From positions 9,489,730-9,553,729 of the forward strand of contig NW_024881324.1 in NCBI RefSeq assembly GCF_018691265.1: a stretch of DNA of 64,000 nucleotides, given 5' to 3'. The translations under genes were made by a program, and so were the position numbers. The notes below the pieces were generated by a model. It saw only the letters and a list, made by a program, of their open reading frames with translations. It did no database searches and was not told the origin of the DNA. The stretch is from Tyto alba (Eukaryota; Chordata; Aves; Strigiformes; Tytonidae). Positions 1 to 12,600 of this stretch are shown here, one piece after another. How positions within the stretch are numbered: position 1 is the first letter of the stretch; the number at the start of each line of letters is the position of its first letter.

Positions 1-605
1 CAAAACAAACTGTGAGGCAGGTGCAGACTCCGCACTGACAAAAGAGAAGCCTCCCTTTGTTGAAAGAGTTTCATCCTTTTTCTCATCTGATTTCTTAAAT
101 GGAAAAGCAGGTGATGCTACCTCCTTTTCTGCCACAGTTCCAAAAGTGAAGCCACTGACTGTGGTTTTATTCTCATTGGTAGCTACGGAAGAAGTAGAAC
201 TTGTGCCAAAACCAAAGTCTCCCAAAACTGCTTCCTCTTTCTTTTCCTGCTGCCCCAGGCTCGGTGTCCCAAACTGAAATGTTGAAGAAGGCTGACTGCT
301 TGTAGATGGAAGTCCAAACGTAAAACTGTTACTTTTACCTTCTTTGTTACTGTCTTCTGATTTAGAGTCTGAAGAAGAAACTCCAAATTTGAAGTCCCCT
401 GAACTAGTAGAAAACTTAAATCCCCCAGTCACACTGTTGGAGGATGCAGATTCAGATGAAATGCCGAACTTGAAGCTCCCTTGATCTCCAAATTTAAAAT
501 TTCCTGTGCTACCTAATGTATGAGAGGATTCAGAGGAGGATGACGGGACACCAAATGTAAATGATGGCATTGCAGCATTTGTTGACACAGTAGCAGGACC
601 AAAAC
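1..605 (-). CDS. NUP153: NUP153 FG-repeat exon (partial)
   Basis: Starts after a TTTCTGCAG acceptor and runs off the left edge without a stop. It codes residues 878-1079, a Ser/Thr-rich, Phe-spaced sequence with about ten FG dipeptides (FTFG, several FKFG, FQFG, FGFG). FG repeats are disordered and bind nuclear transport receptors. The FKFG-type units with acidic or basic spacers agree with the region just after the zinc fingers. The remaining FG exons and the 3' end are not in the window. Confidence 0.95.
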
Positions 606-3600
606 CTGCAGAAATTAGTAATAATGTTAAGTTTGCAATATATGACATAATACATGTAGACTTTAGCTACATGGCTGGGATTCTAGTCCTGAACTTCCCA
701 GAGTCAAAACTGTTTACAAATAAAAAAAAATTAAAAAAAAAAAAAAAAGAGAAACAAACCACAAAACAAGTAAGAAAACTCCACATTTCCTCCCTACACA
801 CAACTTTCTGCAATGGTACTCTTCTGTCCACTACCTGGCTTTGAAATGTACACCGTTAACATCTTTGAAAGATTATTCTTTTAGTCTAAACTCCGAATGA
901 AAAACACATAAAGAACAGCTATGTCACTAATACAAGCTTTTATCTAAAAAGCATAAATCTTTTTCTGGGGAAAAGGTATGGAAACATAGACACATTACGT
1001 TACTTAAGCAATATTCCTAGAGGAAAAATCAACAATTCTGCCATACCTCAAAGGAAAAATAATTATACTTAAAAAAAAACGAAAACAAAACAAAATCAAA
1101 ACAAAACTAAAGGAAAAAATAAATTGCAGAATGCACATCCTTGTTTTTCTCATTAAGTATTACCTTTGAGCTCTGCTTTGGTGCCTGGCTTTGCACTTTC
1201 ACAGGATACACATTTTGTGTTTTCTGCTTTGTTTTGGACCAAGCAGACCTCACAATCCCAGCTTCCTTCGGGCTTCTTGAATTTGTCTAAATCCAGAAAT
1301 CCTCCAGAAGTAGTAGAAAATGCAGAAACACTGCTACTGGTCACAGGCACTGAACTCCCTGAGAAATAAGAAAGATAGTTAATCATCCTGCTTAAATGAT
1401 AAAGTGAACATGAACTTTTCAAAAAAACTCTTAAATGCACACTAAATTACAAAGCATAGAAGCGTAAGAGTAAAAAAAAGCCAAACTATAAATTAATCCC
1501 AGTCAAACTCAACCCCAGAATGTAAACAATATAAACACCTAGATTCTTCTTCGTAATCTATATATGATTTTAAGCACAAATTGAACTAATGACATTTAAA
1601 TGGCAACTATTTATGCAGTTCATACAACAGAGCAACATAGCCTATTTCAGACTTAAATTAAAGATACTGTATTCAATGAAAACTACTAAAAGAATTTCTG
1701 GTGACACAAGTAACCCGCAGTCAAAGGTAGCACCACTCAAGTTAATGACCAGTGTCAAGTGATGCGAGGCTAAGAATTCGCCAGAATGATTCATCACCAA
1801 ATCCCAAAGACAGACGTGTTCAAACCTACATCATGACAAAAAAAAAAAAACAAACAACCCAAAGAGGAACTCAGAGCTTCCAAACCCACAACACTGAGTT
1901 CACTACACAAGTTACACTGTTTTCAACAGCAGCAGAAACCTCCATGAAGAGGCCCGAAAGACAACGCTTGCCTTCTGATTTTTCTCCCCTGTAAAGGAAG
2001 AGATGTCACTTGACGCTTCACCCCAGCAGAAAACTTCAGCTCTGTAAGTGTGAGGACTGAAGCGGGCATCCAGAAGGCACAACACCTTCACATAATTGTC
2101 ACGTGCACCTACAGCTGTAAACCACTGAGGGTGGCATTTAAGAGAGAGGCAGAGGATAATGTCTCAAATTCAAAACAGTAGAGACAGGAATCAGTCTTCT
2201 CTTCCACAGCACATCCAGAGAATTTTTATCTTCTCATTTTACTGGCCTCACTCGTCCCCTTGGCAGAGGTAATATTCTGCATCATAATGGTCACAGTAAA
2301 ACCCCTCACATTTCCAAAATTCCTCCTTGCAATGGCTAGGGTCTCAGACAGAAATGTCAGCTGATCACTGAGGCTGAAAGTCCATGAGAATAAGCTCCCT
2401 CTGAAATGCATTACCTTACCTGAAGAAATTCCACTCCTACCGTACAAGATGATTACAGTCTAGTACATCTTCGATTCCCCCTCCCCTTCCCAGATATATT
2501 TGTGAATGTGGTTTTTTGACATACTAGTATATGAAAGTATAAGAGCCAATGAAATTTAACACTAAAATAATCATTTGTGCTTTAAAAACAATAAACTCAC
2601 CGCACTCAAGATCAATTACAATCACATACAACTGGAAACAACCCAGAGCTGTGCTGAAGAAGATGCCGGCCCCGCTAAGGTCTGGAAGGACCTTGACCTT
2701 CTGGAACAAGGCCACCCGTGCTCAGGAAGGCTACCACTGGCCTCCACAGGCATAGCTGAAGGTACGGTTTTGTTTTAGCTTAGATAACTAGTTAAAGACT
2801 ACACTGTCTTGAAATCTGGCTTCATACCTCTGCTCAATTACACATAAACGCTGAGTGGAGACATTTTTAGCCGCGTTCTGTACATACTGTTTCTACTGAT
2901 GTTTTGAAAAAGCAAATTTCGAAAGAGCAATTTTTAACTCTTTCTATGGAGTTCCTATTTTTCCCCAAATGAAAATGAGTAAATTGGTTTTAAGTTAATT
3001 AAGGCATCCAGTTTAGTCGTCTCTCCTCACCAGCTGCAAAGCAGGGTATATTTGCTTCAATTCAGCTCTGCACTAATATATTTCACAATCAGTTCGATCC
3101 ATGTGACAGGCTGGAATCTGGGCCGAGACCTCAAAAGTGCCTGTAACCATTCCTGCAGACAGGCCTTAATCCATCCTGTCTGGCATAGAGCCATGCTGCT
3201 GAAAACGTTTTGGGTTTGGTTTTTTTTTTTTTTAATATGCAACTTATTTTATTCTGCACAGAGGGTGAGATTGAAACAACAGAAAAGAACACACCTGGCT
3301 TCTCAGACTGACAAGCTACGCATTTGCTGTCTTCTGCCTTATTTGATACGAGGCACACCGCACAGTCCCAAGAGCCTTTTGGCTTCTTAAATTTGTCTCC
3401 AAACCCCAGAGTGACTGTTGTGTCAGTGCTGCTGGAGGAGGACGTCACTGTCACCGAGCTGTCTGTGACCACTGGCAATGTCAGGGCAGGCATTACTCCT
3501 GTTCCAGGCTTTGGTGTCTCACACGCTATACATTTTGTAGCTTCGGGTTTGTTCTGGACCAGGCAAGTATCACAATCCCATGTGTTGGGTGCTGTTTTAA

Positions 3601-6600
3601 ATTTGTCTTCAAAGCCCAACGTTCCCGCTGTAGGGACTGCTGCTTTAGAGGCAGCACACTGACTTGAGCTTATCGTCTGTTTGGTACTCTCAACTGTTGG
3701 CACTTTAGCAGCTTCGCATGTTACACACTTGCCATCTGTGGTTTTGTTTTGCAGACATGGGTCACAGGCGTCAGACTGCCAAAATGAGGATGATTGTTTA
3801 GAGGTGTCTTTACCTGCAGAAAAACTACTTATTGCAGGCCTTGTATAGACCACTGTGCTTGTAACAGGCTCTGCAGATGTAGAGGAGTGTGTTTTCACAG
3901 ACATAAAGCCTAGAAAAAAAAGTAAACAGGAAAACATCTTACTGATAAAGCAGTACCCTCACTACATACAAGTTACTTATAATACTAGACAGCATAAATT
4001 TAAACAAAGTGCCAATGGTTGCAACTATACATTCCAACTAACTGCAAGAGGAAGTCCCTGGAAATCTTATCTAAAGGGGTGAAATTTCATATGCTGCACC
4101 TGGACACAACAGAACATTTATTTAAAGCTAGATTTAACTCTTTATTTCCAAGGAGGTTTCAAATACAACTCTTCACTGGTAGATACAACTGTGAACAAAC
4201 AGTACTGAAAGCTGACTGTCCATCGTAGACTAGAAATAATCCAGTTTCATTTTAAGACACCATACCCAATCGAATCAAATTTCTAAAGCTATTTCTGCCA
4301 TAGTTGATGACTCACATTTACTTTAGTAGCTGTACAGCAGCTGGTACTTGGAGCAGCAACCCACATGGTATTTCCCCACAGATACAGTATTAAGTAATAA
4401 ATCTGAAGACAACAGAACAATTGTTATCCATAATCTTTGTTCAGAAGCCACTGGGCACAGGCCAACTCCTTATTTAAAGGTGCCAATTTTAACAGAAAAC
4501 AAGAACCACCAATATAGGAACACTAAACAAAAAGCTACAGCAATGCATGTTAAATAGCAGCACAAATTACTTGTAAAGCTAAAATTAAGAGGGGCTATTT
4601 ATTATGTTGTTGTCATTTTGGGGCTGTTTTTTTTTTTTTTTAATACCAGAAGTGGAATCTTTGAACAGTGTGGATTTAGAGCCTGCTCCTCTTAAACAGA
4701 TAAAGAAAATCAGTGTCACTTCACTCACTGGTCTTTCCTTAAACAAAACACACAGTGTATTTTCTCTCCCTTAGCTCCTTCCATTATAAAAAGGTGCCGT
4801 CTTCTTAATAAGCATATAGGATTTGTCACTTCATTAAAAGAAAGTCCCGCTGTAACTGAAGGCTTATGGGAAAGGATCAAATTCAATGAAGTCCTTTTTC
4901 TTAAAACAAAAAGATGACCTACACACATACACACTTTATTAAACAGTTTAAAACAACCGCAATTACTTAAAAATAAAAATTAGAAAAGGGGTTTTAAAGT
5001 GGCACAGTTCTACTTAAAATTTGTATTTGAATCCACAGCAACTTGTATCATTTAAGGCTGAAAGATTTGCAGCTTTTGAAACATCTTTAGGAATGAAACT
5101 GTTTTTACTATTCTTAATTTCCAGGGATGGTGAGGGTAGAAGAGGAAGGTGTAAAGCATTTTACAAACATTTCCTTTCAAATTCCATAAGTTTTATTTAT
5201 TTAAAATGAAACACTGATTATTTGACTCATTCTCTTCATACTTCAGTTACAATTACATCCTAACACATAAAGCAGAAGCAAGGCATCTGGTTTGAAGTTG
5301 CAGTTTTCCTTTTAGCAATAAACGCTGCTTAGAATAGAAGGGGAGATCAACCCTAACAGATGCCGTGTTTCACGTAATGCTCTCCTATGTTTGCATTTAC
5401 AGCTAATATTGCATTAACTGTGACAAAGTGGTTTTTATGTTGTTGTGGTGGTGGGTTTTTAAAAAAAAAAAAAAATCAATGTAGTTATATGCTAGCATAA
5501 TTCCTGCATTGTATTTTTAAAAGGAGTACATTATCTCACCAGGGCTTTTTAGAATGTCTAACACGCTTCCTTCCTTTAGGACCTTCACCGGTTTGGAGGC
5601 GCCATCGTACTCTTCTTCTTTTTCTGTCTTATTGCTGGTGCTGTTTACAGTGGTGGTATCTTTGAAAACAAAACGTAAGACACCTTTCACAAAGAAATCC
5701 ACCTAAAATATAGTCACATTTGCTAGAAGCTTCATGCTTCTTATATAAGAATCTTCAAAATTCTACCTTGTTTATAAGAATTTAGAATTCCAATTTGGTT
5801 AAAAGGCAGATCTGTCACTGAAAACACACTTTGTCTGGAATTGCTAATATGCTCAGAAAGGATAGATTCACTATTTAATATACAAAAAAAGAAAATCAGC
5901 ACTTCAGATCTGAAATGCTAAAATTTCTGTTACCTAGAGTAAGTAAGGATGTCACTGGTGTATTACCGGATCCAGAAAGATCTGCTGATTTTACAACAGG
6001 AACACTAAATGTAAACCCAATCTGCTATGAAAAAAAAGAGAGATTTTTTAGATTTTGAAAGTGAAGAAACTTTATTCTAATTTCACACACAAATAATAAT
6101 TTGAAATCCTGTCTTCAAACTTTTCTTATACATGCTGGATGACAAATTATAAGCCAGAAACCTATATATTCCTTTCCCCCATTTATTAGTGCCAATTCTG
6201 CAATATTCTACTAAAGCCTTGAGAAAAGTCTGAACTTTGTTTATTTTGCTTACAGACAACGGAGGTAGCACTTCCGCCTCAGTAGATTTCACAATCGGAG
6301 ATGAAAATCTGAACACAGGACTGCCAACGTTACTTGCTGATTGTACCTGTATTTTCAGAAGAATTAGGGTTTGTATGCAACAGAAAAATACATTGGCAAA
6401 ACAATACAAGCTACCTGAATCCACTCTCTAACAGACGTTCTTCACTGAAGTTAGGAAATCTGACGTTTGATACTTATTTCTAATTGACAGGTAGAAGTTT
6501 TATTAAAAGAAAATGAAACTTGCAAGTAAACATATAGTACAGTATCATCAAAACCAAATCCCATAAACCAAGAGAAGAAATGGAGATGCTACTTCGATCT

Positions 6601-9600
6601 AAATATATGGAAAAGCAAAGCAGGCAGCTTAAGAACCTTTAACTCAGCTCAATCATAGTCAGAGCTTCAGCAAATACCTCAGTATGTTAAAGCAGATACC
6701 TGCTTCAAAACACAGAAAAATCTCTCAAGTACTCTGGAACAGATGAATGTTTATTTTACTGCAATAATATTCCAATATTGCACCCTAGGCTCATATTCTA
6801 CACTAGGCCTATATGCCCATAAATGCTACCTCTAACTTACTAACTTAACTTGGCATAAAATTCCAACAAAATCTCCATAGCATTTGAAGCAGTTATATAA
6901 TTATGCTAACTAGAAGTCTTCAAAGTATAAGATGGACAGGGGCCAAAAGGAACAACTTTATGCCTCCCCTCACCTCCAAATCAGAATACAACCCTGATTT
7001 TTTCAACAGGATATAAACTAATGTTGGCTATTTTCATGAGCACCCTGAGAGAAGTTAGCACGCAACAAAGCAGATGTATACTCATCCTAAGAAAGTATTC
7101 ACCGTATACAACAAAGATTTACCTTGTTCATCACTGCTGTTGACACAGTGCTTGGTGACGATGAGACAGTGCTACTGGCAAGAAAACTGAAGGTGAACGA
7201 AGGCAGAGAGGCAGTACTGATGGGTAGCGGTACTTTCGGTAGTACTGGTTCCTCCACTTCCTAGGTGTAAATTTTAAATTGTTGTAAATTTTAATTTTTC
7301 TCTTTCAGTAAAAAGTTGTAAATTGTAATTTTTCACTTTATTTTAAAAAGTTGTAGATTTTTTGTTTTCTCTTTTACATGACATACTACCTCCCTATCCT
7401 GTCCCATCCTTAATTTCTTAACAAAATTAAATATAACAGAGATATCTACATATTAAAACAAAGCAAATTTTCAAAAGGAATCCTAACCTCCCCATCTCAG
7501 TCTGCCATGTCATTTTAATTTAGGGCAGGCCTGTTTTCATGCAATACTACATTCATCACCTGTCCAGTAAGAATACTGAAACTTAGCTCAAAATTGTTAC
7601 CTGTGCAGAACAGAGAGGGACACAGATCCGATTTATTTTTGTTTTCTGTACTTTAGTTATTAAAGATCTAGAGAAACACATCATCCTTTCTAATTGTCCT
7701 CTCATCTCTTCAATTAAGAGTACATTCTCAAGGCAAACGAGAAAGTGTTCCTCTTGCAAAATTAGGTATGACAGCTGCCAAAGCTTCTGAAGTCACTAGT
7801 GCAGCAAACTTGGAAAAGATAATGTTTAAAGAAGCATGGGGGTTCCTTAGAGTACCAAAACCCCCAAACCAAACCACAAAATACCAAAAAGAAAAATCCA
7901 ACTAGCAGTATAGATGATCATACTCTGGTAAATCTAGTCTATATCATTTATCAGGATGCAAATTTAAAACTCAGAAACCAGTGTACCTTAAAACCTTCTG
8001 TCTTACTCTTGTCTTTTAAACTATTTAATTATCAAGATTAGGTTAATTAGGGTTTAAGTGGGAATAGCCAATCTAACCACAATTTTCACAGTAATACCAA
8101 GATCTACCCAGAAGTGACTAATCAGAGATAAGTTGCTACTACAAAAATTGAATGTATCCTCCGATTTGAAGAGTCTATTGGACCTCAATATTCAGAGCAT
8201 TTGTGTTACAGAAACATTCTCCAGTATTTACTCATTCCCTCATTTTCTATCAGCCAGAAGACTGATTTACATTTTTTGTATTTAAGATCCAGTAGCAGGC
8301 AGCTTACATAATATCCAATCAGAGAATAATCTTCAGGATAGTCATGACCACAGTTTTATTAAATGGACTTTTTTAATAAATGGACTTTTCCCATTAAAAC
8401 AAGAAAGAAAATAATATCTCACAAGGAGTTTGATTAAGTGCCAAAAATAGCGAATAATCATTAGTAGACATGCAGAACACTATCCTCTGCTTCAGATGCT
8501 CAGCCTGTATCTTTCTACATGACTTAAATATCAGATAACAAATTAAATAAATTTTGTTTGTTTACTTGGCACTTGTTTCAAATATCATTCCTTTATAAAA
8601 ACTCTACAAACCTCCACCAAAATTTGTTCGTTCAATTGCTAATGAGAAGCTTTATAGCATGAAGCATCTCCAAGATAACACTACTAAAGCCTTCAAAAAT
8701 GTAAAACCAAAGTTAAAGCACTTAAACAGATAAATAAATTGGAGCTTGCCCCGAAACCAGAGCAAAAACCTCACAAAACTGAACTGGCATACTTTGCTAG
8801 TTACTTCAGTAATCTCAGTGAGAGCAATTAAGAGTCCCTTACCTGTTGTTCTTGTCCAGGTTTTGATATATAGTGTACTCCTCTTTCCCTTCTCATCTTG
8901 CCACCACCACCCACTCCTCCTCCTGAAGACAGACCGTTGGATGCAGGAGTACTGAATTTGGGGTAGGTCAGACTGCTGAGACAGAATAACAATACATAGG
9001 TTGAGGAAAGAAAAAGAAAAAAAGACAAGGAAAAATTTAAAAATCAACTTAACTACTTATTTTAAGCTAGTATAGTCACTATTAGTCCTAGAACTGACAC
9101 CTTCTAATTGGAAGCAGAAAAATCTGTTCCATGAGGTGCTAAATGCTGGTGAATACCTCATGTTCTAAACGGCAAAAGCTGCATTAGTAAGAGCAGCAAT
9201 GAGAAGGACATAGATAAGAAACAGTCACAACATCCATAAAGGAATGATGACTAAGCCAGAAGACCTGAAATAGAAGAACTGATTTAGATTGTTATTTTCT
9301 AATGTTTCCTTTTAATAGTCCAGACAGTGGAAATTTTGACTGCTAGTTCTCTGATTCTGTGATGAGCATGTATCTGTGCAGGGATATAAAAGAACAACTA
9401 AAAATATATATGGAGAGAGACAGAGAGAGAGCACGCACGTGTGTGTGTGCACACATGAAATGCTGCCATCAGCTCTTATGGAACAGAGAGGCTTAAACTT
9501 CTGTGGCAAGGTAACACAGCAAAAGCTTCAAAAGCACCTCTGGCTTTCCTGGAGCCATCAGCAGAAGCAGCAGAGGTGACTGGGTGTGCCAACATTCCAG

Positions 9601-12600
9601 AAGTCTTTTCAGACATGAATATAGATCCCTTTTGTAAGGCATTCAAAGCCATTTCGCTGTTCAATACAAAAGCCTAGATCTAAACCAGAAAGATTTTCTA
9701 ATACAAGTGGGAAGGGAAAAGAAAAAACAAAAAACCCTCAAAACAAACAAACAAAACACCCCAAGAAACCCACACCACACCCCAAACCAGAAGTGAACTA
9801 AGGAATAACAACAATAAAAAGTAGTATGACATCAAAATGAAGTATCCCTGGAAAAAATTACCATATCAAAGCTTATCCTGCAGCCAACCAGTCAGTCATT
9901 ACAAAAGTACATTTGATCACACTGGAAGACACCAGGTCAAGTTTCCAGAAGACTGAGGAAGAGAATTGGTCTAAACTTGTCAGATACTTGCAAACAGTCT
10001 GCTTAGCACTGTAACCACTGAGAGGAAGACAGATCCTTAAGGCCATATGCTCAAACTTTTCCTAATCCAAACTGACAATCAAGTCAAATTCTGAAAAAAA
10101 ACTTATGTCAAAATACAGCTTTATTCAGACAATTATAGCCTATCTGTAATAGCCCATATTCCTCTTTTCTGTTAACACCTGTCAGCTTCTAAGGGGCAAA
10201 GACAGTTTTCTGTCTTCAAGCAAGGAAGTCCAGCCTTCTATTCTGACCCAGATTTAAAAACCAAATAGCCTTTGGTAGGCTGAAGAGATATATCAAAGTA
10301 CTGTGGGTTAGCTGCATGAAGGGGCCCTGGCCAGCTGCCCCTTATCAGTGTTGCGTTCCTACTCCAAAACAGGACACCCAGAGACTAGCTTTATAAAACA
10401 ACTTTTAAAAAACAACCATCTACTCTGCAGAAAAAAGTAGAACATAGCCATAAAACCTGTGAACCAAATAAAAAGCAGTATCAGTTTTCTGGATCTTGCT
10501 TTCTACATGAAGAAGAAAGGACTTCTACCAAAAAAAAACTTTAGAACAGTTTGAAAACCCACAATTAAAACCTAACATCTGCTCGCACTTACGCCAAAAC
10601 CTTAGAGTCAATCTCCTACATCCCTGAAAATGTAGTTGCTGTGAAGTCAAACTACCAGACACCAAAACAAAGGGTTGGTTTGATTTGGGGTTTTTTTTGC
10701 AAGCCAAAGAATGCCCAAGGCAACATAAGAATTGCTTGGAAGATGAACAGAGACAACAAAATACGATTACCTGCTACTGTTCTTTGAAAGGGATGAATCC
10801 TCCAACAAACGTATCCTTTGAATGCAAAGTGTCTTAATTCAACCATTACCCAAAAGACTAGTTGCCCAGAAGGGAGAGCTATCAATATTATCTGGATATG
10901 AAGTCATTCTACCTAAACCAAGCAAGCAGTGTAATGCAAGACAATCTCCCCAAGAAGAAATAAAATTATTAACTCTCCTGGAATTTTGTGGTTTAGAGAC
11001 AAGTTGGCATTTGGCCTAGATGATTCTAAAGGGCTCCTGTTTTTCATGCAAACTCACAGAGCAGGCAAGTGATTTCACCATGAAAGTAGCATCAAAAACC
11101 TGGAGGAAGGTAATTTTTTACTCTTCAGAAAAAAACAAACCCAACTAAAAATGAAATATACTCCTGAACTGTAAGCTACTTCACCTTATAAAGAATCTTT
11201 AAGAAAGAATAATTCCTTTAGGACCAAACTTTCACACTCCAAGCAATTAAATAATTAGCTGAAACTAACAGCTTCCCCCCTAACAAGCATCAAGATGCAC
11301 AAATGGTTAAACTCTCTCATAATACATTTTTTCACTGTATTTTTCCATTCCCTTTACTGGGAACTGTTACTGCCCTTCCAAAAGAAGACAGGAATGAACA
11401 GTGAAGTGACAAAGGAAAGAACTTTCTTCTTTCAAAGTGTTTTAAGGTAATAGATTTGTCATACCTTTCAGATGGTTTTACTCGCTGTTCTGCAGGAAAA
11501 CTCTTCTCTCTCATGCCCTGCAAGTGAAGTTTGATTTACTTCAAGATTTATCTGAACGTATTTATGAACTATACACAAAGCAAAGACAACCACCCACACC
11601 TGTTTTGTGATGGGTTTTTTATTTTTTTACCACTAAATAGAACTCACCTACTTAAGCTCGTTCCTTAGCGACTATGACTATCCACTTTGATTTCTGGCCT
11701 AACAAGCCCTAAATTTAACACTTCTTACATTCAGATTGATAGTGGAACCATGGGCATATTTTTCTGAAAGAGATGCCAATCTTGTTTTAAGGAAAGTTTT
11801 TCAGGGACTTCATCTACACTGAAGTGATCAGAATGGGTAATTAACAAAGTGATAAGAATGAGTAATTATCAGAAATCTCACTGGCGCCTCTAGTTCACCT
11901 GAAAGAGTTTATACATCAGCAACAGCTTTGTGTACGGGAGCATACAGAAAGGAAAATGTTGTTTCTGTATTTTAACGTTCTTTCACTGAGAACAGCCCGA
12001 CCCAATATCACATCATCACATTCTGAAAATAACCACCAGCCACTTACTGTTCCAAAAATAAAATTAAATCCATAAAACCTCAAAGCATCTCTTTCACTGT
12101 CTTAATGCTTACCTCAGACATACCATCAGTACTCTTTGCCAAGAAAGAGCACCTTAAGTAGAACAATTGGTTAGCGACATTCCAAGCTTGTAAAAAGCAG
12201 GCAGATACGGACCAGAAAATTTACTTACTTTGTGCTTTGTATCTACCCTCTGGTGAATTTTGCTGGAATCAGCAGCTGGACTCAGAGATGGTTTAAAATA
12301 CTGGGTCCGACTCACTGACAGTGGAATTGCCTTTGGTGTCACGAGTTTCTGGACAGGTGGATGCTGCATTTCCATCTTTGAAAGGGAAGAAACAATCAAT
12401 TTATCCTTGCCCCCCCACAGATGACCACAGCATTTACTGATGAAAAAAGTTACAGAACTATGAACCTCCCCCATCAGTCTCAGCACCCAGTGAAAATTAT
12501 TTGGAAGTGTTGAAAGCATTTAGCTTGCAGAGGGAAATCACCAGAAAACCAGTTACAAAATCCAAAAAGCTACAGAAGTAGCCAAAGTCTGACTGATTCC

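Larger units (their letters stand above)
7261..12228 (-). other. NUP153 introns 11 to 9, no further feature
   Basis: Introns 7261-8842, 8976-11464 and 11518-12228. They contain a short GA/GT purine-pyrimidine microsatellite at about 9410-9450 and A-rich stretches near 9720-9780. Nothing else was recognised on either strand. Confidence 0.6.

Noticed and set aside
2640..2760. GC-richer patch in NUP153 intron 16 with open frames
   Set aside because: Looked like a possible exon or old repeat, but exons 16 and 17 join in phase without it and no family was recognised.
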